NCBI RefSeq assembly: GCF_051380735.1
Contig: NZ_JBNYXQ010000002.1
Span: forward strand, 310,001-374,000
Length of the DNA stretch: 64,000 nt
Reading direction: 5' to 3'
Origin: Janthinobacterium sp051380735
Lineage (GTDB): Bacteria; Pseudomonadota; Gammaproteobacteria; Burkholderiales; Burkholderiaceae_D
Shown: one piece after another, positions 16,340 through 25,799 of the stretch
How positions within the stretch are numbered: position 1 is the first letter of the stretch
Layout: every line of letters begins with the position of its first letter
The notes under the pieces: model-generated
The model's input: the letters and a program-made list of their open reading frames with translations, nothing else
Databases searched by the model: none
What the model was told of the DNA's origin: nothing
Position numbers and translations under genes: made by a program

Positions 16340-17068
16340 ATGGAAACCACTTCTACAATACTGATCGTCGATGACGACCGCGATATCCGCAGCCTGCTGG
16401 CGGATTACCTGGAAACCAACGCCTACCGCGCCCTGGGCGCGGCCGATGGCACGGCCATGTGGAAGGTGCTGGACGAAACCCGGCCCGACCTGATCGTGCT
16501 CGACCTGAACCTGCCCGGCGACGACGGCCTGACCCTGTGCCGCAAGCTGCGCGCGCAATCGACCGTGCCCGTGATCATGCTGACCGCCCGCAACGAACCA
16601 CTGGACCGCATCCTCGGCCTGGAAATGGGCGCCGACGATTATTTGCCGAAACCATTCGAGCCGCGCGAGCTGCTGGCGCGCATCCGCAGCGTGCTGCGCC
16701 GCAGTCATGCGATGCCATCCAACGCGCCGTCGGACAAGGCCCAGCAGATCCGATTTTCCGGCTGGACGCTGGACCTGACGGCGCGCCATCTGCTCAACCC
16801 GACCGGCGTGGTGATCATGCTGTCGGGCGCGGAATTTCGCTTGCTGCGCGTTTTCCTCGAACACCCCAATCGCGTGCTCAACCGTGACCAGCTGCTGAAC
16901 CTGACGCAAGGGCGTGACGCCGACCCGTTCGACCGCTCGATCGATATCCAGATCAGTCGTTTGCGCCAAAAGCTCGGTGAAGATGCGCGCTTGCCGCAAA
17001 TCATCAAGACCGTGCGCAATGGCGGCTATGTGCTGGCCGGCCAGGTCAATGTGGAGCCGCACGCGTGA
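16340..17068 (+). CDS. OmpR-family response regulator
   Basis: A 242-residue regulator. The receiver domain (about 5-118) has the acidic pair Asp11/Asp12, the phospho-acceptor Asp55 in VLDLNLPG and the conserved Lys in YLPKPFEPREL. The C-terminal winged helix ends in ISRLRQKLGEDARLPQIIKTVRNGGY. The stop overlaps the GTG start of the kinase gene. It sits upstream of RND efflux genes and opposite a Spy-like gene, so an envelope-stress or drug-response role is plausible. Confidence 0.93.
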   Translation: METTSTILIVDDDRDIRSLLADYLETNAYRALGAADGTAMWKVLDETRPDLIVLDLNLPGDDGLTLCRKLRAQSTVPVIMLTARNEPLDRILGLEMGADDYLPKPFEPRELLARIRSVLRRSHAMPSNAPSDKAQQIRFSGWTLDLTARHLLNPTGVVIMLSGAEFRLLRVFLEHPNRVLNRDQLLNLTQGRDADPFDRSIDIQISRLRQKLGEDARLPQIIKTVRNGGYVLAGQVNVEPHA

Positions 17069-18420
17069 AGGCCTTTCTCGGCTCGATGACGGGGCGCGTC
17101 TTTATGGTATTGCTGGTCGGCGTGGTGGCATCGGCCGCGCTGACGCAGTGGCTGGCGGTGGGCGAGCGCCAGCGCGCGCTTGAACAGTATCGCGACTATC
17201 ACGCGGTCGAGCGCGCCGAGCAACTGGTGATGTCGACCGGCATGGTGCCGCTGGCCTCGCGCGACGCCTATCTGAAGGTGGCCAACAAGGGCAGCGTGCG
17301 CCTGGAACCGCGGCCGGACGCCGAGCACGCGGCTGGCGCACCGACCGAGTTTTCCACCGCATTGCAAGCCAAGCTGGGTGGGGCTTTCAAGGTGACCGCG
17401 CTGGCCCAGCCCCCGAGCGCCTGCGTCAAGCCGATCGAGTCGCCCCGCCTGTTTGGACCGCGCCAGTGGGAAGGCACCTGCGAAGGCCTGGACGTGCGCA
17501 TGCAGGACGGCCATATGCTGCGCCTGCTGGTGCTGCCGCCGCGCCAGCCCGCCTTCAACGAACACAATGACTGGATGACCCTGCTGCCTTTCCTGATCAG
17601 CATCGCCATCCTGGCCTATCTGGTTACCCGCATGACCATGCGGCCCTTGAAGCAACTGGCGCAGGCCGCGAAAGACCTGGGCAACGATATCAACCATCCA
17701 CCACTGGCGCTGACGGGCGCCAGCGAAATTCGCCAGGCCAGCGCCGCTTTCAACGCCATGCAGGCGCGCATCCGCCAGCATATCTCGCAGCGCACGCAGA
17801 TGCTGGCCGCCATTACCCACGACTTGCAAACGCCGCTTACGCGCTTGCGCCTGCGGCTGGAAAAAGTGGCCGACTCGGATCTGCATGAACGCCTGGTCGG
17901 TGATTTGTCGGCCATGCAGAGCATGGTCAAGGAAGGGCTGGACCTGGCCCGTTCGATGGACAGCACCGAAGCGATGCAGGCGCTCGATCTCGACTCCCTG
18001 CTCGACAGCGTCTGTTCGGACGCCGCCGATGCGGGCCAGAACGTGACCCTGGAAGGCCATGCCGGCATGGCCCTGATGGGCCGCCCGATCGCCATGCGGC
18101 GCTGCCTGGTCAACCTGATCGACAATGCCGTCAAATATGGCCAGTACGCGCATGTGACGGTCGAGCGCCTGAGTGGCTCGGCGCGCATCCGCATCCGCGA
18201 TGGCGGTCCTGGCATTGCGCCCGAGCAGCAGGCCAAGGTGTTCGAGCCGTTTTACCGCATCGAAACCTCGCGTTCGCGCGAGTCCGGCGGCACCGGCCTG
18301 GGCCTGACGATAGCGCGCAATATCGCCGAACAGCATGGCGCCACGGTGTTGCTGTCCAATCATGTGGACGGCGGACTGGAAGTGACGCTGGTGGTGCCAC
18401 AATATTACGCAGGAAAGTGA
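17065..18420 (+). CDS. Sensor histidine kinase, EnvZ-like layout
   Basis: A 451-residue inner-membrane kinase. The first transmembrane segment is near residues 9-27. A periplasmic sensor domain of about 150 residues follows, then a second membrane segment around 172-190 (LLPFLISIAILAYLV), a HAMP linker, the H-box with His252 (THDLQTPLTRL), and the ATPase domain with N (NLIDNAVKYG), G1 (DGGPGI) and G2 (GGTGLGL) boxes. The GTG start overlaps the regulator stop (GTGA), so the two are translationally coupled partners. Confidence 0.92.
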   Translation: MKAFLGSMTGRVFMVLLVGVVASAALTQWLAVGERQRALEQYRDYHAVERAEQLVMSTGMVPLASRDAYLKVANKGSVRLEPRPDAEHAAGAPTEFSTALQAKLGGAFKVTALAQPPSACVKPIESPRLFGPRQWEGTCEGLDVRMQDGHMLRLLVLPPRQPAFNEHNDWMTLLPFLISIAILAYLVTRMTMRPLKQLAQAAKDLGNDINHPPLALTGASEIRQASAAFNAMQARIRQHISQRTQMLAAITHDLQTPLTRLRLRLEKVADSDLHERLVGDLSAMQSMVKEGLDLARSMDSTEAMQALDLDSLLDSVCSDAADAGQNVTLEGHAGMALMGRPIAMRRCLVNLIDNAVKYGQYAHVTVERLSGSARIRIRDGGPGIAPEQQAKVFEPFYRIETSRSRESGGTGLGLTIARNIAEQHGATVLLSNHVDGGLEVTLVVPQYYAGK

Positions 18421-18517
18421 GATTTCCCGTGACGCTTTCATGCGACAATATCGCCCTTAATGCCTTGGGGCAATTAAATTCAACCTGCAAATCCGCGCCG
18501 CGACAGCGTGACGAATA

Positions 18518-19693
18518 ATGAAAAAAACTAGCCTGGCAATCCTGGTCGGTGCCGCCCTGTGTATCGGTGGCGGCATCTGGTATTTCAATCATCAGCCTGC
18601 TGACAAAGCCAAGAGCGGGGCGGCGGCCAAAGGGGGAGGGCAGGCGCCCACCACCGTCAGTGTCATCAAGCCCGTGCGCCAGGACGTGCCCGTCGTGCTG
18701 CAGGCCAATGGCAGCGTGACGCCGATCAGCAGCGTCGACCTGCATCCGCAAACCACCAGCACGATAGCCAAGGTGCATATCAAGGAAGGCCAGTTCGTCA
18801 GGCAGGGCGAGCTGATGTTCACGCTGGACGCGCGTACCGAAAGCGCGAACGTGGAAAAAGCCCAGGCACAAGTGCTGCGTGACCGCGCATCGGTGCAGGA
18901 CTTCGAGCGCCAGCTCAAGCGCAGCACCGATTTGCTCAGCAAGAACTTCATTGCCCAAGGCGCCGTCGACACCTTGCAAAGCCAGCTCGATGCGGCGCGT
19001 GCCTTGCTGGCCGCCGACCAGGCTGCCTTGCGCGCGGCCCAGGTCGATTCCAGCTATACCGTCTTGCGCGCACCGTTGAGCGGCCGGGTCGGCGCCATCG
19101 GCGTGTACCCGGGCAGCCTGGTGCAACCGACCACCTCGCTGACCAGCATTACCCAGCTCGATCCGATCGACGTCGTGTTCACCTTGCCGGAAAGCAGCTT
19201 GTCGGCCTTGCTGTCGGCGCAGAAAGCGGGCGAAGTACCGGTCACGGCGCTGCTGGCGGACGCCGGCGGCAAGCAGGTGCAGGGCAAGCTGAACTTTATC
19301 GACAATGCCGTCGATCCGACATCGGGCATGATCAAGGTCAAGGCGCGTTTCGGCAATACGCAAACCGATCTGTGGCCAGGCCAGTACATCAATACGCAGA
19401 TGACGGTGCAAACCCTGAAAGACGCGCTGGTGATACCGCAAAACGCGATTATTACTACCACCGCCGGCACTCTGGTCTATACCATGCAGGCCGACAATAC
19501 GGCCAAGTCGAACAAGGTCACGCGCGTGCATGCGTTTGGCCTGAACGCCGTCGTGACCGGCTTGAGTGGCGATGAGCAGGTGATCGTTGACGGCAAGCAG
19601 AACCTGCGTCCGGGCAGCAAGGTAAGGCTGGCGGAAAAACGCCCGGATACCACCCCGGCCGCTGACGCCACGCCAACGGGCAAGCCAGCATGA
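18518..19693 (+). CDS. RND efflux periplasmic adaptor (membrane fusion protein)
   Basis: A 391-residue membrane fusion protein of the MdtA/AcrA type. An N-terminal membrane or signal segment (LAILVGAALCIGGGIWYF) is followed by the biotinyl-lipoyl half-motifs (VKEGQFVRQGELMFTLD-like), an alpha-hairpin coiled coil around residues 110-175, and the second lipoyl half (APLSGRVGAIGVYPGSLVQ). The stop overlaps the permease start as ATGA. No lipobox is evident. Confidence 0.92.
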   Translation: MKKTSLAILVGAALCIGGGIWYFNHQPADKAKSGAAAKGGGQAPTTVSVIKPVRQDVPVVLQANGSVTPISSVDLHPQTTSTIAKVHIKEGQFVRQGELMFTLDARTESANVEKAQAQVLRDRASVQDFERQLKRSTDLLSKNFIAQGAVDTLQSQLDAARALLAADQAALRAAQVDSSYTVLRAPLSGRVGAIGVYPGSLVQPTTSLTSITQLDPIDVVFTLPESSLSALLSAQKAGEVPVTALLADAGGKQVQGKLNFIDNAVDPTSGMIKVKARFGNTQTDLWPGQYINTQMTVQTLKDALVIPQNAIITTTAGTLVYTMQADNTAKSNKVTRVHAFGLNAVVTGLSGDEQVIVDGKQNLRPGSKVRLAEKRPDTTPAADATPTGKPA

Positions 19694-22600
19694 ACCTGTC
19701 CGAACTGAGCATACGCCGCCCCGTGATGGTGGTGCTGCTGTCGCTTTCCATCATCCTGGCCGGCGTGCTGGCGTATCTGCAAATCCCCGTGGCGGCCTTG
19801 CCGAGCTATAACACGCCCGTCATCAACGTCAGCGCCGACCTGGCCGGCGCCAGCCCGGAAACCATGGCTTCATCGGTCGCCTTGCCGCTGGAAAAGCAGT
19901 TTTCCACGATCTCGGGCCTGAGCCTGATCACGTCCACCAGTACCCTGGGCAACACCTCGCTGACCCTGGAATTTGATTCCAGCATCAATGTCAACGAAGC
20001 GGCGGTCGACGTGCAGGCGGCGCTGCTGCGCGCGCAGCGCCAGTTGCCGACCGAAATGACGGATTTGCCGTCCTACCGCAAGGTCAATCCGGCCGATGCG
20101 CCGGTGCTGTTTATCCAGCTGACGTCGCCATCGCTGAACTTGTCGGACCTGAACGACTACGCGGAAAACCTGATCGCACCAAGTTTGTCCACCTTGCCCG
20201 GCGTGGCGCAGGTGGTGGTCAACGGCCAGAAGCGCTTTGCCGTGCGCGTGCGGGCGCGCGCCGACCTGATGAATGCGCGCGACCTGACCATGGACGAACT
20301 GGCCACGGCGCTGCGCTCCTCGAACACCAATTCGCCGCTGGGCATTCTGGACGGCCCCAGCCAGACCCTGACGATCCAGGGCAATCCGCAGATGATGAAG
20401 GCGGCTGATTTTGCCGAACTGATCGTTGCCAGCCGCAACGGCCAGCCGGTGCGCCTGAAAGACGTGGCCGAAGTGGAAGACAGTTTTCAATCGATCAAGA
20501 CGGTCGGCAGCTTCAATGGCGAGCGCTCGATCAGTCTGATGGTGCAGCGCCAGCCCGACGCCAATACGGTGCAGGTGGTCGATGGCGTGCGCCGCCTGCT
20601 GCCGGGTTTCAAGGAACAACTGCCGCAGTCGATACAGATCAGCCTGGTCAACGACCGTTCGCTGTCGATCCGCGAAGCGATCCACGACGTCAACCTGACC
20701 CTGGGGCTCACGATCGTGCTGGTGGTGCTGGTGATCTTCCTGTTCCTGCACCGCGCAGCCGCCACCTTTATTCCGGCCGTCACCATGCCGATTTCGCTGC
20801 TGGGGGCGCTGGCCTTGCTGTACTGGCTCGGTTACAGCCTTGACAATATCTCGCTGCTGGGCATTACGCTGGCCGTCGGCCTGGTGGTCGATGACGCCAT
20901 CGTGGTGCTGGAAAACATCGTGCGCCATATCGAAATGGGCAAGAAACCGATCCAGGCGGCGCTGGTGGGTGCGAAAGAGATGGGCTTTACCATCATTTCG
21001 ATTTCCGTCTCGCTGGTGGCCGTGTTTATCCCGATCTTCTTCATGCCGGGCGTGATCGGCCTGCTGTTCCATGAATTTGCGGTGGTGGTCTCGCTGGCCA
21101 TCCTGGTGTCGGCGATTGTCTCGCTGACGCTGGTGCCGATGCTGGCCAGCCGCTTCCTGCCGGCCGGCGCTCAAGACCATGACCATACCCAGGAAAAAAC
21201 CTTTATCGGCCGCCACTTCGAAGCCGGTTTCACGCGCCTGCGCAATGGTTATGTCTTCGTGCTCGACAAGGCGCTGGCGCACCGCAACGTGGTGCTCCTG
21301 ATCGCCGTCTGTACCTTCGGCCTGACGGTGCTGCTGTACGCGACTATACCGAAAGGCTTCTTCCCCGAGGAAGATCTGGGGCAGATCCAGGTCAATACGG
21401 AAGCGTCGGAAGATATCTCGTCGGAAGCCATGCAAGCGTTGCAGGCGCGCATGGCGGCCGTCATCAAGGCGGACCCCAGCGTGCAGGACGTGACCTCGTT
21501 TGTCGGCGGCGGCAATACGGGCCGCATGTTCATGGTGCTCAAGCCGCGCAGCGAGCGGCCGAAAATGCCGGTGGTGCTGGAAAACCTGCGCCGCGCAACC
21601 AGCGCCGTGCCCGGCATGGCCGTGTATTTCCGGCCCGTGCAGAACTTGCAGCTGGGCGGGCGCCAGAGCAAGAGCCGCTACCAGTACACCCTGCAAAGTG
21701 TCAGCCCCGACGCCCTCAATGACTGGGCGGAAAAATTCCTTGCCGGCATGCGCGTCGACCCGGCCTTCCGCGACGTCACCAGCGATTCGCAGATCAAGGG
21801 CTTGCAGGCATCGTTGAAAATCGACCGCGACAAGGCCAATATGCTGGGCGTGCAGATGGCGGACATTCGCACTGCCCTGTACAGCGCGTTTGGCGAACGG
21901 CAGGTGTCGACCATTTATTCGTCTGCCGCCAGCTATTACGTGATCCTGGAAGCGGCCACGCCGGATCGCCAGTATGACGACGCACTGACGCGCGTGTCGG
22001 TACGCAGCAAGACGGGTGAGCTGGTCAAATTGTCCAGCATTGCCCGGGTCGAGCGCACCATCGGACCCACCTCCGTCAACCACCAGGGCCAGCTGCAGGC
22101 CGTTACCATCGCTTTCAATCTGGCACCGGACGTGCCGCTCGGCGTTGCCACCGGCAAGATCGATGCGATGAGCACGGCCATGAACCTGCCAGCGTCGATT
22201 ATCACGCGCTACGGCGGCGACGCGGCTGTGTTCCAGGATTCGCAGGCCAGCCAGATTATCCTGATCATCGCCGCGCTGGCCGTTATCTATGTGCTGCTCG
22301 GTGTGCTGTATGAAAGCTATATCCACCCGCTGACCATCCTGGCCGGCCTGCCGTCGGCCGCTGTCGGTGCACTGTTGACCTTGCGCCTGTTCGGCATGGA
22401 CCTGACCATGATCGCGATTATCGGCATCCTGATGCTGATCGGCATCGTCAAGAAAAACGCCATCATGATGATCGACTTTGCCCTGCATGCGCAGAGGAAC
22501 GAAGGCCTGGCGCCGTTTGACGCCATACGCCAGGCGTGCATCCTGCGTTTCCGCCCGATCATGATGACCTCGGCGGCGGCGCTGATGGGCGCCTTGCCGA

Positions 22601-22788
22601 TTGCGCTGGGCCTGGGCGCGGGCGCCGAACTGCGCCAGCCGCTGGGCCTGGCCGTGGTCGGCGGCCTGATCTTTTCGCAAGTGATCACCTTGTTTATCAC
22701 GCCCGTGATCTATCTGTTCCTCGACAAATACAGTGGCACCGGGCCGATGACGGACGAGCAGTTGGCGGTCCTGGACAGCAAGGCCTGA
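19690..22788 (+). CDS. RND efflux permease (HAE1/MdtB-MdtC type)
   Basis: A 1032-residue inner-membrane proton-driven efflux pump with twelve transmembrane segments and two large periplasmic loops. The proton-relay Asp pair is present in VGLVVDDAIVVLENIVRH, and the matching Lys in MLIGIVKKNAIMMIDF. The closest look-alikes are MdtB/MdtC-type multidrug transporters. No outer-membrane channel gene is adjacent, so a TolC-like protein must be encoded elsewhere. Confidence 0.93.
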   Translation: MNLSELSIRRPVMVVLLSLSIILAGVLAYLQIPVAALPSYNTPVINVSADLAGASPETMASSVALPLEKQFSTISGLSLITSTSTLGNTSLTLEFDSSINVNEAAVDVQAALLRAQRQLPTEMTDLPSYRKVNPADAPVLFIQLTSPSLNLSDLNDYAENLIAPSLSTLPGVAQVVVNGQKRFAVRVRARADLMNARDLTMDELATALRSSNTNSPLGILDGPSQTLTIQGNPQMMKAADFAELIVASRNGQPVRLKDVAEVEDSFQSIKTVGSFNGERSISLMVQRQPDANTVQVVDGVRRLLPGFKEQLPQSIQISLVNDRSLSIREAIHDVNLTLGLTIVLVVLVIFLFLHRAAATFIPAVTMPISLLGALALLYWLGYSLDNISLLGITLAVGLVVDDAIVVLENIVRHIEMGKKPIQAALVGAKEMGFTIISISVSLVAVFIPIFFMPGVIGLLFHEFAVVVSLAILVSAIVSLTLVPMLASRFLPAGAQDHDHTQEKTFIGRHFEAGFTRLRNGYVFVLDKALAHRNVVLLIAVCTFGLTVLLYATIPKGFFPEEDLGQIQVNTEASEDISSEAMQALQARMAAVIKADPSVQDVTSFVGGGNTGRMFMVLKPRSERPKMPVVLENLRRATSAVPGMAVYFRPVQNLQLGGRQSKSRYQYTLQSVSPDALNDWAEKFLAGMRVDPAFRDVTSDSQIKGLQASLKIDRDKANMLGVQMADIRTALYSAFGERQVSTIYSSAASYYVILEAATPDRQYDDALTRVSVRSKTGELVKLSSIARVERTIGPTSVNHQGQLQAVTIAFNLAPDVPLGVATGKIDAMSTAMNLPASIITRYGGDAAVFQDSQASQIILIIAALAVIYVLLGVLYESYIHPLTILAGLPSAAVGALLTLRLFGMDLTMIAIIGILMLIGIVKKNAIMMIDFALHAQRNEGLAPFDAIRQACILRFRPIMMTSAAALMGALPIALGLGAGAELRQPLGLAVVGGLIFSQVITLFITPVIYLFLDKYSGTGPMTDEQLAVLDSKA

Positions 22789-22807
22789 ACCAGCAGGCAA
22801 TCCAGGC

Positions 22808-22830
22808 GGCGGTGCATGTGTTGCACCGCC
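22808..22830 (+). other. Hairpin downstream of the RND permease gene
   Basis: GGCGGTGCA (22808-22816) and TGCACCGCC (22822-22830) form a perfect nine-base stem. No T-run follows, so it may protect the mRNA 3' end or act with Rho rather than as a classic intrinsic terminator. The rest of 22831-23040 has no supported gene. Confidence 0.5.
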
Positions 22831-23040
22831 GTAATGGGAGTGATACATACGGTAACAACCGTCAAGTGCTGTTTCGGCTACTCTGCTGATGGCTGCAAGG
22901 AATGCCGCTATCCTGTACGCTTCGGGTGGCAAGGACGCCGCAAGTATTTCCAAAAGCGCGCCGCTCTGGCAAGATGACTGCCCAGTAAGATCACTGCTAC
23001 AAAGAAAGCACGATTTATTTTGCATGACACGACCCACCCG

Positions 23041-23949
23041 ATGGCTGCCGATACCGGCTATTGCCCCACCTGCGGGCAATTGATCCAGCCGCCACTGACC
23101 TATGGCGCGAAGACTAGCACCCGCCGCAAGGTGATACTGGGCGTGTCTGTCCTGCTGCACGTGCTGATTGCCGCCTATGCCTTGCTGCACACGGAGACCA
23201 TCGAGAAGATTCCACCGCCCAAGAAGGAAAGCGCGATGGTGTATATCTCGCCGCTGAAGGACAAGCCGGCACCCAAACCGACGCCAACACCAACGCCGAA
23301 GCCCACGCCCAAGCCGACGCCGAAGGAAACCAAGGTCGCCAAGGTGAAACCGCCGCCACCGCGTGCAAGCAAGCCCGTGGTGGCGAAAAACGTGCCGCGC
23401 GACAAGCCTAAGCTGGAAACCTTTACGCCACCGCTGGTATCGAAAGTGCCGTTGCCGCCGCCTCCGGCCGAAGACATGAGCGCCATGATCGAGCAGCGAC
23501 GCCAGCAGCGCCAGGCACAGCAACCGGCGCCGCCGGCCGAGGAGAGCGAAAACGACCGCGCCATGCGCGTGGCCAAGGCCAATATCGCGCGCGCCCAGGG
23601 CCGCAACTCGGGCAGCGACAACGACGATTCGGGTGGCGTGTTTTCCATCGTCAACCAGACCTCGTTCAGCGCGGAGGTCAAGTTCAAGGGCTGGAACGGC
23701 AACTTCAAGCGCAACTGGCTGAAGCAGGAAAAAGTTGAGATCGGCAACGAACCCGATATCGAATCGGCCATCATCAAGAAGATGATCCAGCTGATCCGTG
23801 CCGAAAAGCCGGGCGACTTCGTATGGGAATCGCGCCGCCTGGGCCGCAACGTCAACCTCAGCGCCCGCGTCGAGGATACGGCCGAGCTGACGGCGTTCCT
23901 GCGCCAGGAATTCTTTTCCGAAAAACGGCCAGGGCCGGGGCGGCGTTAA
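23041..23949 (+). CDS. TonB-like Pro/Lys-rich inner-membrane protein, function unknown
   Basis: About 302 residues. The N-terminus has one CPTCG pair, like half a zinc ribbon, then a single membrane segment (VILGVSVLLHVLIAAYALL), then a long Pro/Lys/Thr linker with PTPTPKPTPKPTPK-type repeats. This architecture recalls TonB energy transducers, which span the periplasm. The C-terminal ~95 residues do not show the usual TonB C-terminal motif, so receptor coupling is not supported. The start is uncertain: ATG at 23041 is preferred, TTG at 23020 is possible, and neither has a clear ribosome binding site. Confidence 0.7.
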   Translation: MAADTGYCPTCGQLIQPPLTYGAKTSTRRKVILGVSVLLHVLIAAYALLHTETIEKIPPPKKESAMVYISPLKDKPAPKPTPTPTPKPTPKPTPKETKVAKVKPPPPRASKPVVAKNVPRDKPKLETFTPPLVSKVPLPPPPAEDMSAMIEQRRQQRQAQQPAPPAEESENDRAMRVAKANIARAQGRNSGSDNDDSGGVFSIVNQTSFSAEVKFKGWNGNFKRNWLKQEKVEIGNEPDIESAIIKKMIQLIRAEKPGDFVWESRRLGRNVNLSARVEDTAELTAFLRQEFFSEKRPGPGRR

Positions 23950-23968
23950 GCACCAGGCTCTGGCCATG

Positions 23969-24005
23969 AAAAAAGGCGGCTCACGAAAAGTGAGCCGCCT
24001 TTTTT
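23969..24005. terminator. Strong bidirectional terminator
   Basis: A perfect 16-base stem (AAAAAAGGCGGCTCAC at 23969-23984 and its complement at 23990-24005) with loop GAAAA. It serves both the TonB-like gene and the convergent engB. Confidence 0.93.
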
Positions 24006-24027
24006 ACGTGCCGTGCCGGGTTGAAGA

Positions 24028-24771
24028 TCAGGCCGGCTTGTCGCTACCCGTTTCCGGTTCGACGTCGTCTTCCATCTCGATCAGTTCCACCATCTCGGCG
24101 GCGCCGTCTTCGCTGATGCCGGCCAGTTCCATGATCTTGTCATTGGCTTCTTCGATGCCGACCCGTTTCAGGGCCGAGAACAGCTGCACCGTGAACGGGA
24201 AGCCGACGCCGTCTTCGTCGACATAGCTGTCGAGCTTGGCCTTGGCCTGGCGCAGGGCGTTGACCGACTCATTGCGGTTCAGCTTGTCGACCTTGGTCAG
24301 GATGCAGTGGATCGGCTTGCCGGTCGGCGCGAACCATTCCAGCATCTGGATGTCGAGATCCGTAAACGGGCGGCGCGAGTCCATGATCAGCACCAGGCCG
24401 GCCAGTTGTTCACGGCGCTGCACATAATCGCCCAGCAAACGCTGCCAGTGCAGTTTGGCCGAGCCCGATACTTCCGCATAGCCATAACCGGGCAAGTCGA
24501 CCAGCAGGCATTCGATCTCTTCGACGATGGTGGCATCCTTGCGGTGCTGGCCCACATGGGCGCCGCCGATCGAGAAATAGTTGATATGCTGGGTACGGCC
24601 AGGCGTTTTGGAGGCGAACGCCAGGCCTTTCTGATTGCACAAAATATTGATGGCGGTCGACTTACCGGCATTGGAGCGACCGGCAAAAGCGATTTCCGGC
24701 ACCGAGGTATCGGGCAGGTCGCGCAGTTGGTTAACGGTCGTAAAGAAACGGGCTTGCCAGAGTTTTGACAT
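24028..24771 (-). CDS. engB: Ribosome biogenesis GTP-binding protein EngB (YihA/YsxC)
   Basis: A TRAFAC-class GTPase of 247 residues needed for 50S assembly in other bacteria. The P-loop GRSNAGKS is at residues 31-38; the G2 Thr is in SKTPGRTQ, G3 is DLPGYGYA and G4 is TKVDK. The start at 24771 (MSKLWQARFF) is family-typical; the open frame continues upstream without support. It has an acidic C-terminal tail of about 30 residues (EMVELIEMEDDVEPETG). It is divergent from cytochrome c4. Confidence 0.94.
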   Translation of the reverse strand: MSKLWQARFFTTVNQLRDLPDTSVPEIAFAGRSNAGKSTAINILCNQKGLAFASKTPGRTQHINYFSIGGAHVGQHRKDATIVEEIECLLVDLPGYGYAEVSGSAKLHWQRLLGDYVQRREQLAGLVLIMDSRRPFTDLDIQMLEWFAPTGKPIHCILTKVDKLNRNESVNALRQAKAKLDSYVDEDGVGFPFTVQLFSALKRVGIEEANDKIMELAGISEDGAAEMVELIEMEDDVEPETGSDKPA

Positions 24772-24956
24772 GGGAGTAGTAATGCAAGAAAAGGGAGCGA
24801 TAAGAGAGCAATAACGCCAAGAAGCTATTGTACAATAAGGAGTTGTTAATTGTTGCCGGCGTAGCAGCGATGCGGCTTGCGGCCCTGAAAATAATGCAAA
24901 AATCCCAGGGCGCGGCAATGTCCACCACTAATTTCTCACTGTCCCAGGGTGCCTGA

Positions 24957-25628
24957 ATGAATCGTGCATTTTCACCGTTGTTCAAATCCATGTTGCTCGC
25001 TTTGCTGGCTGTTTCGGCAACTGTGTCGGCCGCTGAAGCACCGCAGACCGCCGTCAAAGCCGATGCCAGCAAGGGCGCCACCCTGTACGCCGATGGCGAC
25101 GCCGCACGCGGCTTGCCCGCCTGCGTTTCCTGCCATGGTGCGGCCGGCAATTCGACCATCGCGGCCAATCCCAGGCTGGCCGGTCAGCACGAAAACTATC
25201 TGTACAAGCAGCTGGTCGACTTCACCACGCCACAGCGTAACAACGCCGTGATGTCGACCTACGCCAAGATGCTCAGCGATGCTGACAAGAAAAACGTCGC
25301 CGCCTACCTGGGCGTGCAGGTGGCCAAGCCGGGCGCGGCCAAGAACAAGGACACCATCGAGCTGGGCAAGAAGATCTACCGTGGTGGTATTGCGGCGAAA
25401 CAAGTCGCGGCCTGTGCCAGCTGTCATGGCGCGGCGGGCAATGGCATCCCCGTGCAGTATCCGCGCATCGCCGGCCAGCACCAGGATTACACGATTGCCC
25501 AGCTGACCCAGTTCCGCAGCACCAAGGCCGATGCGCGCAAGAACAGCGAGCAGATGCACACGATCGCCGCGCGCCTGTCGGATGATGAAATCGCGGCCGT
25601 CGCAGATTACATCGCCGGTCTCAAGTAA
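24957..25628 (+). CDS. Dihaem cytochrome c4
   Basis: 223 residues with a signal peptide (SMLLALLAVSATVSA) and two haem c motifs, CVSCH and CASCH, in two homologous halves, each followed by GAAGN. The methionines in VMSTYAKML and SEQMHTIA are candidate axial ligands. This is the cytochrome c4 family, a periplasmic electron carrier toward terminal oxidases. Haem attachment is expected from the System II genes just downstream. Confidence 0.93.
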   Translation: MNRAFSPLFKSMLLALLAVSATVSAAEAPQTAVKADASKGATLYADGDAARGLPACVSCHGAAGNSTIAANPRLAGQHENYLYKQLVDFTTPQRNNAVMSTYAKMLSDADKKNVAAYLGVQVAKPGAAKNKDTIELGKKIYRGGIAAKQVAACASCHGAAGNGIPVQYPRIAGQHQDYTIAQLTQFRSTKADARKNSEQMHTIAARLSDDEIAAVADYIAGLK

Positions 25629-25671
25629 ATTCCATAGCGGCAATCCTTTGCCGGGCACTGCGGTGCGGATG

Positions 25672-25708
25672 AAAAAGGGCGGCCATGGCAAGGGGCTGCC
25701 CTTTTTTT
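25672..25708 (+). terminator. Intrinsic terminator after cytochrome c4
   Basis: AAAAAGGGCGGCC (25672-25684) pairs with the GGGCTGCCCTTTTT arm (25693-25706) with one G-T wobble, followed by more T. It separates the cytochrome gene from resB. Confidence 0.85.
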
Positions 25709-25799
25709 ATGGCGCTGTCTGATCTGCGGTATGCTGCCGCCTTGCACAGACGAAACCCTTCCCGTTTTTTAGATTGCCATTTTGTATGAGTAACAACGC

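Noticed and set aside
22889..23083. 64-codon plus-strand frame between the RND permease and the TonB-like gene
   Set aside because: No ribosome binding site or recognisable motif, and it overlaps the more convincing TonB-like start in another frame.
19870..23967. 1365-codon open frame on the minus strand opposite the RND permease
   Set aside because: It is the antisense shadow of a high-GC gene with full, family-typical domains on the plus strand. The translation is low-complexity (His/Arg/Gln-rich), spans an intergenic region and has no recognisable domain.
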